From: Streptomyces malaysiense
GTDB lineage: Bacteria; Actinomycetota; Actinomycetes; Streptomycetales; Streptomycetaceae
Length of the DNA: 35,634 nt
Direction: 5' to 3'
Assembly: GCF_000980885.2 (NCBI RefSeq)
Contig: NZ_LBDA02000026.1
Coordinates: forward strand, 1 to 35,634
Shown: positions 1 to 7,797 of the stretch, piece by piece
Numbering within the stretch: the first letter of the stretch is position 1
Layout of the letters: each line of letters starts with the position of its first letter
The notes under the pieces: model-generated
Told to the model about the DNA's origin: nothing
Seen by the model: only the letters and a program-made list of their open reading frames with translations
The model's database searches: none
Program-made: the position numbers and the translations under genes

Positions 1-38
1 TACAGGACAGGATGAAAAAGGTTCCGTGACGGGCATAG

Positions 39-197
39 CGGGCCGAGGCGTCTTTCCTGCCCATCGACGGCGAGAGCGCCGTTGCCGCGACCGGTGCGCC
101 GGTGGCGAAGGACGGCCCGCTGCGCGGGGATGAGCACGAGGAGTCCCCGGTCGATGAGCGTGATGAGCAGCGTGCTGCCGAGGTTGGGACCCGGTAG
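39..197 (+). pseudogene. C-terminal reading-frame fragment, unknown protein
   Basis: The frame is open from an in-frame TAG at 36 to a TAG at 195-197 and has no convincing start codon. The product is protein-like, begins near EASFLPIDGESAV and ends in an acidic, Asp/Glu-rich tail (GDEHEESPVDERDEQRAAEV). Such tails are common in actinobacterial cytoplasmic or plasmid-transfer proteins, but no family can be named. Two stops lie just upstream in this frame, at 27 and 36, so it looks like the cut-off end of a gene rather than a complete small gene. It could also be chance open frame in GC-rich DNA. Confidence 0.25.
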
Positions 198-451
198 CCG
201 ACCGAGGGCCGTGGGCTGAGACGGAGAGGGTGAGCCGATCGCTGCAAACGAGACATGCGCCGGATCGTGGCCGCGGCTTGAGTCCCTGGCGTCTGCATAT
301 GGGCAAGCCTCTGCCCCCTGGACCTGCGGAAACGGTAGATGGTGAGTGTATTGGCCGTATGAATGCCACGTGTGCTTTGTCACAGGGGTTGTTCGGATCT
401 CCGAGCAATGCTCCTTGCAAAAAGGGCAATTCGCCTGAGGGTGACTATGAA
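198..451. other. non-coding stretch before the secreted-protein/ABC cassette
   Basis: No convincing gene was seen on either strand. From about 330 the composition becomes more A/T-rich than the rest of the window, for example around the TTGCAAAAAGGGCAATTC segment at 413-432. This fits a promoter region for the genes that follow, but no -35/-10 pair with normal spacing could be fixed. Confidence 0.4.
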
Positions 452-631
452 ATGACTTCCTCGGCTGAGGATCGCGCCATGCCAGATGGCTCGATTGATG
501 GGCCTATGGGAAGGAAGATCTTGCGAGTACTTGTCCGCGATGTGAAGATCACTGCTGGCGAGGTCGGCAAGGGACTCCTGCCCGCGTTCGCGCCGGACGC
601 CAGCCGACCAGCCACCGCTTCCGATCGCTGA
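452..631 (+). CDS. possible 59-residue small protein upstream of secreted protein
   Basis: The ATG at 452 follows a GAGGGTGA ribosome-binding-like sequence at 437-444 with about 7 nt of spacing. The frame runs 59 codons to TGA at 629-631, leaving 31 nt before the start of the secreted-protein gene. The product has an acidic first third with several Met residues, then a basic/hydrophobic middle (GRKILRVLVRDVKITAGEVG) and a Pro/Ala tail. It has no Cys, no signal peptide and no recognised domain. The frame stays open upstream to 230, but only the part from 452 has a plausible start. It could be a peptide tied to the ABC cassette, a leader ORF, or simply untranslated leader. Confidence 0.3.
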   Translation: MTSSAEDRAMPDGSIDGPMGRKILRVLVRDVKITAGEVGKGLLPAFAPDASRPATASDR

Positions 632-662
632 GACCGGGCGATCGTTCATACTGGGGGAAGAA

Positions 663-1100
663 TTGAACACCCGTAAGGTTAAGAGGGCGCTGCTCGTCTG
701 TGCTGGCGCGGCCGCAGTCATCGCGTTCGGCGCCTCGGAGGCGTATGCCAGCGTTGCTCAGTTCGACTGGCATGCGAGCGGAGCGGCTCCGGGTTTCAGG
801 TCCCGTACCTGGGGCTCGACTGGCGCCAACTCCATGAACATATACAGCTGTCGGAGCGTCGAGCAGGCTGGCAACATCACCCTCCGGCTGCGCAAGGAAC
901 GTGACCTTCAGCCGGACCAGACCGTCGGCTCACTGACGTGGTGGTGCAGCTCGAACAGCAGCAACTACCAGCATTTCCCTTCGACTTCGGGCGGAGACTT
1001 CCACTGGGACATCGGGCATGGTCCGGGTGGGTGCATCACTTCGCCGAACGGTGAGTGCCCCGTGAACATGAACGGCCGCAACTACTACTCCTCGAATTGA
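663..1100 (+). CDS. small secreted protein with four cysteines, unknown function
   Basis: The TTG start at 663 is preceded by GGGGGAAG at 653-660, an excellent ribosome binding site. The 145-aa product has a Sec signal peptide: basic N-terminus (MNTRKVKRA), hydrophobic core, and probable cleavage after AYA at residue 29. The mature part of about 116 aa is rich in Trp, Ser, Asn and Gly and holds four Cys (YSC, WWC, GGC, GEC), enough for two disulfides. It contains the segment GFRSRTWGS, similar to small exported proteins I associate with streptomycetes, and ends in Asn/Tyr/Ser. The stop is 4 nt before the ABC ATPase gene, so the genes are very probably cotranscribed. Together with the dedicated exporter, size and cysteines suggest a bacteriocin-like or signalling protein, but that is inference. 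No family was assigned with certainty. Confidence 0.75.
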   Translation: MNTRKVKRALLVCAGAAAVIAFGASEAYASVAQFDWHASGAAPGFRSRTWGSTGANSMNIYSCRSVEQAGNITLRLRKERDLQPDQTVGSLTWWCSSNSSNYQHFPSTSGGDFHWDIGHGPGGCITSPNGECPVNMNGRNYYSSN

Positions 1101-1104
1101 TCCC

Positions 1105-1863
1105 TTGACCAAGCAACAACAGCGTGAGCGGTATGCCGTCCTGGTGTGCCGCTCCGTGGTGAAGCGGTACGCATCCGGGCCTCCGGTTGTCGACGGGGTT
1201 GATCTTCAGGTGCCTGCTGGAGAGATCGTCGGCCTGCTGGGTCACAACGGAGCTGGCAAGACGACGCTGATGCGGGTGATAACGGGGCTGGTCCGCCCGG
1301 ACTCGGGCGAGGTGAACGTCCTGGGACGGACACCGCCGCTGTCGGCGGCGACCGGACGCCGACTGGGCGCGGCCCTTGACACCCCAGCGTTCTACCAATG
1401 GATGTCGGGCCAGAAGATGCTCCTGACCTTGCTCAACTCCTCGGGGCTGCCGGACCGGGGCGAAGCCGCCGCTGCGCTCGATCGCGTCGGGCTCGACGGA
1501 CGCAAGAAGATCCGTGCCTACTCTCAGGGAATGCGGCAACGCCTGGCCCTCGCCGCGGCGCTGATGCTCACTCCCGACTTGCTTGTGTTGGACGAGCCGA
1601 CAAACGGCCTCGATCCGGCGGCGGTCCGTGGTGTGCGTGACATCCTCGCCACCGAACGCGACCGGGGAGCAGCGATTCTGGTCTCCAGTCACCAGCTGGA
1701 CGAGATGCAGCGCGTCTGCGACCGACTGGTGGTGATGCGGCAGGGCAAGGTGGTTGCACAGGGCAGCCGCGAGCAGCTAGGGCTGGGCATGCCCGGCGGG
1801 CCGGCGACACTGGAGGACTGGTTCTTCCAAACGGCTGGTGATGACGGGCGGGGGACGTGGTGA
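1105..1863 (+). CDS. ABC transporter ATP-binding protein (ABC-2 exporter type)
   Basis: This is a 252-aa single nucleotide-binding domain that powers the permeases encoded next. Walker A is GHNGAGKT at about residues 46-53. The signature YSQGMRQR is at 139-146, Walker B LLVLDEP at 159-165 with catalytic Glu164, and the switch His196 lies in SSHQLDE. The order and the short C-terminal tail match the CcmA/DrrA-like exporter ATPases used for antibiotics, lipids or peptides and for self-resistance. The TTG start 4 nt after the upstream stop has no strong ribosome binding site of its own, which suggests translational coupling to the secreted-protein gene. The stop overlaps the next start as GTGA. 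The substrate is unknown. Confidence 0.9.
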   Translation: MTKQQQRERYAVLVCRSVVKRYASGPPVVDGVDLQVPAGEIVGLLGHNGAGKTTLMRVITGLVRPDSGEVNVLGRTPPLSAATGRRLGAALDTPAFYQWMSGQKMLLTLLNSSGLPDRGEAAAALDRVGLDGRKKIRAYSQGMRQRLALAAALMLTPDLLVLDEPTNGLDPAAVRGVRDILATERDRGAAILVSSHQLDEMQRVCDRLVVMRQGKVVAQGSREQLGLGMPGGPATLEDWFFQTAGDDGRGTW

Positions 1864-2816
1864 GGTACGTCTACCTGGCCGAGCTGCGAAAGATCGCGTT
1901 CCGGCCGTTGTCACTGCTCCTGCTGCTCGTGCTCGGTTTGGGCGTGCTCTACACGGCTTGGGTGGCGCAGGACTGGTCCAGCGGGCAGACGCTGCTGTTC
2001 AAGAATGCCCTTGTGGCGGCGGAACACCGGCAAGAATGCGCCGGTTTGAAAGGCGCCGAACTCCGCAAGTGCCTTACCCACCCCAGCTATGTACCGATGG
2101 CCGAATCGGACTTGCGTCAGCAACTGGCGAACGACCGGGCTGTCGCCCCCACCCAGACCGTTCCCGGCGCGTTCGGCTGGTCCGCACAGACCTATGCCTC
2201 CCTGCCTGGCTTCGCCATCGCGCTGCTGCTCGGCACTGCGCTGGTGGCCGGTGAGTGGGAGCGTCGTACTGCCACGTCGCTGCTGATCGCGCAGCCTGAC
2301 CTGCGAAGGGTATTGCTTGCGAAGGCGATGGCGCTATGGACCGTGCTGGCCGCGCACATGATTGTGTGCGGGCTGGTGGTCGCGCTGGCGAACGTCACCT
2401 ACTTCCAGTCCCACGACAAGCTGTACGTGCCCACCCCGCACGGCTTGGCGCTGGCCGAATGGGTGGCGCGTCAGGGGGGAGTCGGCCTGGTGGCGATGGC
2501 CGTGGCGAGCGTCGTGGTCACGCTGATCGCGGCCCGCTCCCGTACCCGCGCGCTGACGTTCATAGCGGGTGGCCTGCTGGTGCTGCTCGCCAACATGGGG
2601 GCGTCCGTGAAACCGGTGTGGGCATGGTTGCCCGGCGGTATCCTCGCCGACGCCATGGACTTCCAGACGGTGTTCCCGCTGTGGAACCACTGGTGGGGGG
2701 CGGCCTCGGGCAGCGGGATGCCGCTGTGGCTGCGGGCTGTGCCCACCGTGGCCCTGCTGGCCATGGCCGGCCTATGGCTGATGCGGAGGGTGGACAGTCG
2801 TGACCGCGTCGCATAG
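1860..2816 (+). CDS. ABC-2 type transporter permease
   Basis: This is a membrane subunit of about 318 aa. It opens with a short cytoplasmic segment (RYVYLAELRKIAFRP) and a first membrane helix (LSLLLLLVLGLGVLYTAWVA). An extracytoplasmic region of roughly 110 aa with two Cys follows, then a cluster of five membrane helices in the second half, as in ABC-2 permeases. GTG at 1860 overlaps the ATPase stop as GTGA; an in-frame GTG at 1857 is an alternative. The gene overlaps the second permease by 17 nt. Its N-terminus resembles that of the next gene product, so the two are probably paralogous halves of a heterodimer. The large outer loop after helix 1 resembles lantibiotic-immunity and NatB-like exporters, but the substrate is not known. 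Confidence 0.85.
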   Translation: MRYVYLAELRKIAFRPLSLLLLLVLGLGVLYTAWVAQDWSSGQTLLFKNALVAAEHRQECAGLKGAELRKCLTHPSYVPMAESDLRQQLANDRAVAPTQTVPGAFGWSAQTYASLPGFAIALLLGTALVAGEWERRTATSLLIAQPDLRRVLLAKAMALWTVLAAHMIVCGLVVALANVTYFQSHDKLYVPTPHGLALAEWVARQGGVGLVAMAVASVVVTLIAARSRTRALTFIAGGLLVLLANMGASVKPVWAWLPGGILADAMDFQTVFPLWNHWWGAASGSGMPLWLRAVPTVALLAMAGLWLMRRVDSRDRVA

Positions 2817-3687
2817 TCGCGCGCCCTCCCGCCTGCGGTATGTTTTCCTCGCCGAAATCCGCAAACTTGCCGCGCCCGTCGTTCTGGCCGCCTTTGCGGT
2901 GGCTGCGGTCGTCGCACTGATAGCCTCCGGGCTTGGCTACCAGCGGGCTGTCTCGACGTTCCAGGACAATGGCTTGGCAGCCGGAATGGACTCCTGGCCA
3001 GGTGCCGTGGTCCTTGCGCTGCGTCACCTGGGCACGCTCGTCGGCCTGCTGGCCGCGGTGGGTGCCGGAGTGGGCGTGGCGGGCGGGGAGTTCGAGAACG
3101 GGACATGGGGGCTGTTGTTATTGAGGCAGCCCCGCATCCGGCGGCTGCTCGCGGTGAAGTTCGCTACGGCGGTGGCCGTCGTCGGGGTGCTCGCGGTAGT
3201 ACTGGTACTGCTCCTGCGGACCGAAGGGCTCGCCCTCGGCTGGCACTACCGGGCCCATCCGGCGCGTCTGGCCACGTCCGCGTCGATCTCTCCCACTTGG
3301 GATCCGCACACCCCGTCCTGGGGACAGGCGGCGAATACGCTGGGGAACGTGCTGCTGATCGTGCTGGTGTACGTCGCCGGCGGCATGGCCGCAGCGGTCG
3401 TGCTGCGTGGCGTTGTACAGGGCGCGGCTGTGGCGCTCGGCGTACCCATTGTCTTCGAACCGTTGGTGCTGATCCATCCGCTCGTTCCGTACCTGCCGAG
3501 CACTTGGATCGCAGGCTGGCTGCATCTGGCAAACAGGGACCAGTACCAGACATACCTGTGGAACTCGGCACCGTCCCACGCCCGCTCCGCTCTGGACGGC
3601 TGCCTGCTGGCCGCCCTGGGGCTGCTCTGTACAGTTGCGACGTTCGTCGCGGCCACCCGAGACCGGATCACCCACACCTCTGATTGA
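2800..3687 (+). CDS. ABC-2 type transporter permease, second subunit
   Basis: This 295-aa membrane protein starts at GTG 2800, inside the end of the previous gene. Its N-terminus (LRYVFLAEIRKLAAP) parallels that of the first permease (VRYVYLAELRKIAFRP), which points to gene duplication. About six hydrophobic helices are visible: one near residues 25-45, one near 75-95, then VVGVLAVVLVLLL, NVLLIVLVYVAGG, a helix around VVQGAAVALGVPI, and a C-terminal helix LLAALGLLCTVATFVA. It is the last gene of the cassette; the strand downstream holds only a small hairpin and then a decayed gene on the opposite strand. It probably pairs with the first permease and the single ATPase to form one exporter. Confidence 0.85.
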   Translation: MTASHSRAPSRLRYVFLAEIRKLAAPVVLAAFAVAAVVALIASGLGYQRAVSTFQDNGLAAGMDSWPGAVVLALRHLGTLVGLLAAVGAGVGVAGGEFENGTWGLLLLRQPRIRRLLAVKFATAVAVVGVLAVVLVLLLRTEGLALGWHYRAHPARLATSASISPTWDPHTPSWGQAANTLGNVLLIVLVYVAGGMAAAVVLRGVVQGAAVALGVPIVFEPLVLIHPLVPYLPSTWIAGWLHLANRDQYQTYLWNSAPSHARSALDGCLLAALGLLCTVATFVAATRDRITHTSD

Positions 3688-3738
3688 TCGACGGTAGACA
3701 CGGCATCTGCGACGGCTTGTTCAGCAGATTCCTGTTGC

Positions 3739-3756
3739 GCCCCGACGGGGGGCTTT
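3739..3756 (+). terminator. weak hairpin after the ABC cassette
   Basis: A five-base-pair GCCCC/GGGGC stem at 3739-3753 with a five-base loop is followed by TTT. It lies about 50 nt after the last ABC gene and is a modest but well-placed candidate terminator. Confidence 0.4.
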
Positions 3757-3799
3757 GCGGGTGGTACCTCAGCGAGCAGGTAGCACGCAGGATAGGGGC

Positions 3800-4520
3800 G
3801 CGCGACGCCCCGGGCGCGGACCGATCCAAAGACCAGCGCAAGAGCGGAACGGGGCTTGCATCTGGATCGTGGACACCGATGTCATGCGGGGCCGGCCTGC
3901 TTCCCGCCCCAGCGCCAGAGGCAGGACCGGCGCGCCGGCTCCCATGGTGACCAGCAGCGAACTCAGCTTGTCGACGCGGAGTCCGTTTGCCCCGCGGGTG
4001 CGGGGCAGCGCGGTCGCTCCGGCCGGCGAGGGGGCGCCACCGGCACGGTGAGGAGCATCACCGGCCGCCAGCCGAGGCCGAAGAGATCGGCACTGACGCG
4101 ACGGCCATGGTGGCACCGTACAAGCCGAGGGCGTGCGGCCTGCGCGCCGCGGGAGCGGCGGCCTGGACGAGTGACAGAACCTGGGGGCGACCAGGCCGCT
4201 GCCCGCGCCCCGCACCAGCCTGGACGTGATCAGCGACGCGGCGTCGGGGCGAACGCGCCGGGCACCGAGCCCGCGGTGAAGACCACGGTGCCCGCCACGA
4301 GCAGTCGGCGACAGCCGTGCCGGTCGCCCGGCCGTGCGGCGGGGATGAGCAGGCACTCGTACGTCAGGGTGTATCCGGCGAGGACCAGTTGCACGGCGCC
4401 CGGACCGGCGCCCAGGCCGGCCTGCAGCGCCGACGCGGCGAGCTGGGTGACAGTGACGTCGGGCAGTTGCACGAAGATGGCGCTGAGCACCACCGGCAGC
4501 ACGAGGCGTCCGCCGCTCAC
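3800..4520 (-). pseudogene. MFS drug-exporter pseudogene (EmrB/QacA type, frameshifted and truncated)
   Basis: Read on the minus strand, GTG at 4520 begins a normal MFS N-terminus, with helix 1 (LPVVLSAIFVQLPDVTVT), helix 2 (AVQLVLAGYTLTYECLLI) and the loop RPGDRHGCRR before helix 3 (LLVAGTVVFTAGSV). The frame stops at about 4230. MFS-like sequence continues in a second frame (DAASLITSRLVRGAGSGLVAP) and later as KLSSLLVTMGAGAPVLPLALGRE near 3950. At least two or three frame changes and internal deletions have therefore occurred, and only part of a protein of some 450-500 aa remains. The start overlaps the hydrolase stop as GTGA, so it was once the second gene of that operon. No functional transporter can be made. 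Confidence 0.75.
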
Positions 4521-5362
4521 GGCAGCAGAGCAGCGGCGAGCTCACGGGGCCGGGCGGCGAACGGGCTGTGGCTGCCCGGGAGGGTACGTACGGTGAACGG
4601 GTTGCCGGGCATGGCCCGGTCGGCTTCCGCGATCATCAGATCCTGTACGGCCGTCGGCAGCGCCCGGTCGTCCGCGCAGCGCAGGAAGGTCCGCGGGACG
4701 CGCCCCCATCGTTGTGCAGTCACGATGACCGGGGTGGTGGGGATCGCCAGCGGCAGATCTGGGCTCAGTGCCGAGCGCCAGCGGTCGAAGCGGTCCAGGG
4801 GGGTGTCGTGGTAGTGGGTCTGCCGCAGTTCCTCGACGTACGCGGGGTCCTGTGAGAGCGGATTGATGCGCACGGCGCCCAGTTCCCCGGGGTCGCCCAG
4901 GTTGAGGCTCCGGCCTCGTGCCGTGGCGTTCTCGGGTGAGCCGAGGTAGTCGAAGAACCGGGGACGTCCGGCGGGCACGAAGGCGGAGAGGTAGACGATC
5001 TCGTCGACGAGTTCGGGCGCGCGCTCGGTGGCCAGTGACGCGGGGCCCCCGCCCGCACTGTGTGAGACGAGCACGACACGACGGTGGTGGCGGGCCTGGC
5101 GCAGCGTGTCCAGCACGGTCTCGGCGCTGTCGTCCATCGTCTCGGTGGCGAGCGCGGACTTCTCGGTCGACAGACCCGGCTGGCCCGGCTGGAGGTATCC
5201 GGTGGGCAGTGGCGCCTCGAAGCCGTGCCCCGGCAGGTCGACGGCCATGCTCGTGGCACCGAGTGCGGCGAGTGCGCGCTGCGTCGCCGCCCACTGCCCG
5301 GAGCCGTGCCAGGCCCCGTGCACGAAGACGAAGACGGTGTCTGTGAGGGAAGGATCAGGCAT
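4517..5362 (-). CDS. alpha/beta-fold hydrolase (esterase-like)
   Basis: This 281-aa cytoplasmic hydrolase has the oxyanion motif HGAWHG at about residues 15-20 and the nucleophile elbow VSHSAGG with Ser102. An acidic candidate lies near residues 231-232 (CADDRAL), and the catalytic His265 is in LPGSHSPFAARP. This arrangement matches the HGAWHG-type alpha/beta hydrolases related to plant methylesterases and salicylate-binding esterases. I chose ATG at 5362 because MPDPSLTDTVFVFVHG starts the domain; the frame is open further upstream but would run into the divergent regulator. It is divergent from a LysR gene only 44 bp away and coupled downstream to a dead MFS exporter, a common regulator-enzyme-exporter arrangement. 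The substrate cannot be told. Confidence 0.88.
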   Translation of the reverse strand: MPDPSLTDTVFVFVHGAWHGSGQWAATQRALAALGATSMAVDLPGHGFEAPLPTGYLQPGQPGLSTEKSALATETMDDSAETVLDTLRQARHHRRVVLVSHSAGGGPASLATERAPELVDEIVYLSAFVPAGRPRFFDYLGSPENATARGRSLNLGDPGELGAVRINPLSQDPAYVEELRQTHYHDTPLDRFDRWRSALSPDLPLAIPTTPVIVTAQRWGRVPRTFLRCADDRALPTAVQDLMIAEADRAMPGNPFTVRTLPGSHSPFAARPRELAAALLP

Positions 5363-5406
5363 GACCGCAGTCCACGTGGCCCGGCCCCGATTATCCAGCA
5401 GAAGAT

Positions 5407-6423
5407 ATGGCAAGCCGATCGGCAATATATTTGGGATATGACCGGGAGGCTGACATAGAGGCGCGGCACCTGCGGTACGCACTGACCCTCGCCGAGCACG
5501 CACACTTCGGCCGGGCGGCCGGTGCGCTGGGCATCGCGCAGCCTCCGCTGTCCAAGCAGATCGCCGATCTCGAACGCGAGGTGGGCACCCGCTTGTTCGA
5601 CCGCACCCGCCAGGGGGTGTTCCCGACGGCTGCGGGCGCGGCCTTTCTCTCCCGGGCGCGCAGGGCCCTCGACGAGATCACGGCGGCCTCGGTCGACGCG
5701 GCCAGGGCAGCACGCGGCGAGACGGGACGGCTGCGCCTGGGTTTCATCGCTTCGGCGCTGCTCGCACCCCTGCCGGACGTCCTCGGCAGGTTCGGCCGCG
5801 AACGCCCCGACGTGCGGCTGGAACTGCACGAGATGGCGACCAGGCGCAGCACGGCCGCGCTCGTCGCCGGCGAACTGGACGTGGCGATCGGCCTCGGCCG
5901 TCCACGGGGCGTCGGGGCCGAGCAGCTGGTATCGGTCCCCATCGGACACGACCACCTGGTCGCGGTCGTGAGCAGCACGCACCCGTACGCGGGTCAGTCG
6001 TCGGTGGACGTGGACCAGCTGCGGCGACAACCGCTGATCGTGGCGCCGGGGGAGGACGAGCCAGCCGTCGCCACCGGGCTGCGGACCCTCCTGGGCAGGG
6101 ACTCCCCGGCACTCTCCGGCGCGACCGTCGCGAGGGACATCCACACCATCATCGGCCTCGCCGTCTGCGGGGTGGGCGTCGGCCTGGGACCCTCCCGCAT
6201 GCTGACGGCCCCACGACGGGGCGCGTGGTTCTGCGAGGTCACCCCGCACACGCCGCTGCCCGACCTGGTCCTGTCCTTCCAAGCCCGAGACCGCTCCCCG
6301 GCACTGAACGCCTTCCTCGACGTCATCCGCACGAACTGCCCCGACGTCGGTGCCGCGCTCGACCACCGGCTCGCCCCACTCGGACCGCAAGCAGAAGGCG
6401 ACCGCGACTCGACCCCTACCTGA
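5407..6423 (+). CDS. LysR-family transcriptional regulator
   Basis: This is a regulator of about 338 aa. The winged helix-turn-helix lies at about residues 20-80 (EARHLRYALTLAEHAHFGRA, then AQPPLSKQIADLEREVGTRL), followed by the LysR effector domain (RLRLGFIASALLAPLPDVL). The start is uncertain. ATG 5407 gives 18 residues before the usual LysR N-terminus, and the operator-like palindrome at 5414-5423 would then be coding; TTG at 5431 is an alternative. It probably controls the divergent hydrolase gene and its own expression, responding to an aromatic or other small molecule, as is usual for the family. The ligand is unknown. Confidence 0.88.
   Translation: MASRSAIYLGYDREADIEARHLRYALTLAEHAHFGRAAGALGIAQPPLSKQIADLEREVGTRLFDRTRQGVFPTAAGAAFLSRARRALDEITAASVDAARAARGETGRLRLGFIASALLAPLPDVLGRFGRERPDVRLELHEMATRRSTAALVAGELDVAIGLGRPRGVGAEQLVSVPIGHDHLVAVVSSTHPYAGQSSVDVDQLRRQPLIVAPGEDEPAVATGLRTLLGRDSPALSGATVARDIHTIIGLAVCGVGVGLGPSRMLTAPRRGAWFCEVTPHTPLPDLVLSFQARDRSPALNAFLDVIRTNCPDVGAALDHRLAPLGPQAEGDRDSTPT
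5414..5423. promoter_or_regulatory. palindrome in the LysR/hydrolase divergent region
   Basis: GCCGATCGGC is a perfect ten-base palindrome flanked by A/T-rich ATAT runs (ATATGGCAA before, AATATATTT after), the most A/T-rich spot nearby. It lies between the divergent hydrolase and LysR starts, or just inside the LysR frame if ATG 5407 is used. This is where an autoregulating LysR protein would be expected to bind. Confidence 0.35.
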
Positions 6424-6865
6424 CTTCGCCTCGCCGGACGAGTGGGAGAGGTCCACCCCGTTCCTGGGCTTCGGCACCGAACTCCTCCGCACGGTCGGCA
6501 CGACTCATGCCGCCACGCTCGACGTTTCTCGCACAAGGCAGGCACCTGGGCGGCCTACTGATCGGCCACCGCCGGTTTCGGCTGGGCACCCCGCGCGGCA
6601 GCCGCGCGCTGGAGCCGCTCCGGTATGAGGTTCCGGTACTGCGCTGAACTCAACCGGCACCAAAGAAGTCAGCCACCCCGCGCACGCGAACCACACGAAG
6701 CGAACCAGAACCCGAGTTTCAAGAATCGACGGCACCATTGCCGTCGCTTCCCGAGTTGTGGCTTTGCGAAGGCGCCACGGAGACTCCGCGAAAACCCGTT
6801 GGCGGACCGCGGCGGCCACTGCTAAGTTTCCGGAGGCCGTGCGAGAGATCGAGGAGGTGGTACCC
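6424..6865. other. 440-bp stretch without an intact gene
   Basis: No intact gene is seen. On the plus strand protein-like segments occur in two frames (EWERSTPFLGFGTELLRTVG near 6440-6500 and GRHLGGLLIGHRRFRLG near 6545-6595). They may be a frameshifted remnant ending at a TGA near 6645. I cannot assign the family. From 6650 to 6865 nothing is recognised apart from the strong ribosome-binding-like GAGGAGGTGG at 6851-6860. Confidence 0.4.
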
Positions 6866-7030
6866 GTGAACGTATCGACATGGGTGCTCCCCTCCGGGGT
6901 CACGGTCGGGCGATGGACAGGTCGTCCGGGAGCGCCGTTCCTGTGCACTCCCGAAAGGCACGACCATGCACTTCACTTCCGAGCAGCGCCTCGACAACGG
7001 CGTCCTCGAACGCGAATTCACTCTCGGTGA
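6866..7030 (+). CDS. possible 54-aa ORF overlapping the hydrolase start
   Basis: GTG at 6866 sits 5 nt after GAGGAGGTGG (6851-6860), one of the best ribosome binding sites in the window. The frame continues for 54 codons and overlaps the first 65 bp of the hydrolase gene in another frame. The first 35 residues (MNVSTWVLPSGVTVGRWTGR) look protein-like; the rest is the frameshadow of the hydrolase. It may be a leader ORF translationally linked to the hydrolase, or the broken start of a lost gene. It has no known domain. Confidence 0.25.
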   Translation: MNVSTWVLPSGVTVGRWTGRPGAPFLCTPERHDHALHFRAAPRQRRPRTRIHSR

Positions 7031-7700
7031 GATCCCTGGCATCCTGTGGACACCCGCATCCGCGTCCGCACCGGCGCCGCTGATCCTGCTTGGCCCCCCT
7101 CCCCTCGGCCTGCGCAAGGCGTACCCCCGACTGGCGGCCCGAGCCCGGCACGTCGCGGCGGACGGCTTCGCCACGGCCACCATCGAGCTCCCCGGAAGCG
7201 GCGACCGGCCCCGCCTGCCCGCCTCCGAGCAGGCCCGCGCCGATTTGCGCCGAGCAGTGGCGGCCGGCGAGCCGGTCGCCGACGAGATCATCGACGCCTT
7301 CATCCTCCCCCTGGTCGACAAGGCGGTCCCGGAATGGCAAGCCGTCCTGGACGCCCTCCTGTCGCTGCCCGAGATCGGCGGTCCGGTCGGCTACTCGGGA
7401 GGCGTGATCTCCATCGGCACCCGGCTGGCGGTGGTCGAGCCGCGTATTTCGGCCGCCGTCCTGTTCGCCGGGAGTTTCGTCCCTCGCGCCATGTTCGAGG
7501 AGGCCCGCCAGGTCACCATTCCGCTGCACGTCCTGCTGCAGTGGGACGACGAAGGCAACGACCGGCAGGCGGCCCTCGACCTGTTCGACGCCTTCGGCTC
7601 CAAGGAGAAGACCCTGCACGCCAACATGGGCGGGCACACCGGCGTCCCACAGTTCGCGGGGGACGCCGCGGGCCAGTTCTTCACCCGGCACCTGAAGTGA
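6966..7700 (+). CDS. dienelactone-hydrolase-like alpha/beta hydrolase
   Basis: This is a 244-aa cytoplasmic protein. The nucleophile elbow is GYSGG with Ser144 after a beta strand (GGPVGYSGGVISIGTRLA). Acid candidates Asp194 and Asp195 follow a strand (LHVLLQWDDEG), and the His candidate is at 224 in MGGHTGVP. The order Ser-Asp-His and the topology match the dienelactone hydrolase superfamily, in a version with Ser instead of the Cys of classical ClcD. The ATG at 6966 lies 12 nt after the GAAAGG at 6954-6959. The gene stands alone and is followed by a strong hairpin. The substrate is unknown. Confidence 0.85.
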   Translation: MHFTSEQRLDNGVLEREFTLGEIPGILWTPASASAPAPLILLGPPPLGLRKAYPRLAARARHVAADGFATATIELPGSGDRPRLPASEQARADLRRAVAAGEPVADEIIDAFILPLVDKAVPEWQAVLDALLSLPEIGGPVGYSGGVISIGTRLAVVEPRISAAVLFAGSFVPRAMFEEARQVTIPLHVLLQWDDEGNDRQAALDLFDAFGSKEKTLHANMGGHTGVPQFAGDAAGQFFTRHLK

Positions 7701-7797
7701 GACCGGGCCGTCAGACCGGCAGCAGACGGTAGCTGATGTCGGCCGGCCTGCCGCTCGCCGAAGACGGGCACCGGCCCTCCGCAGCCTTCTGCACCGT

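Noticed and set aside
230..451. N-terminal extension of the 59-aa frame
   Set aside because: No ribosome binding site at 230 and no protein-like composition before 452.
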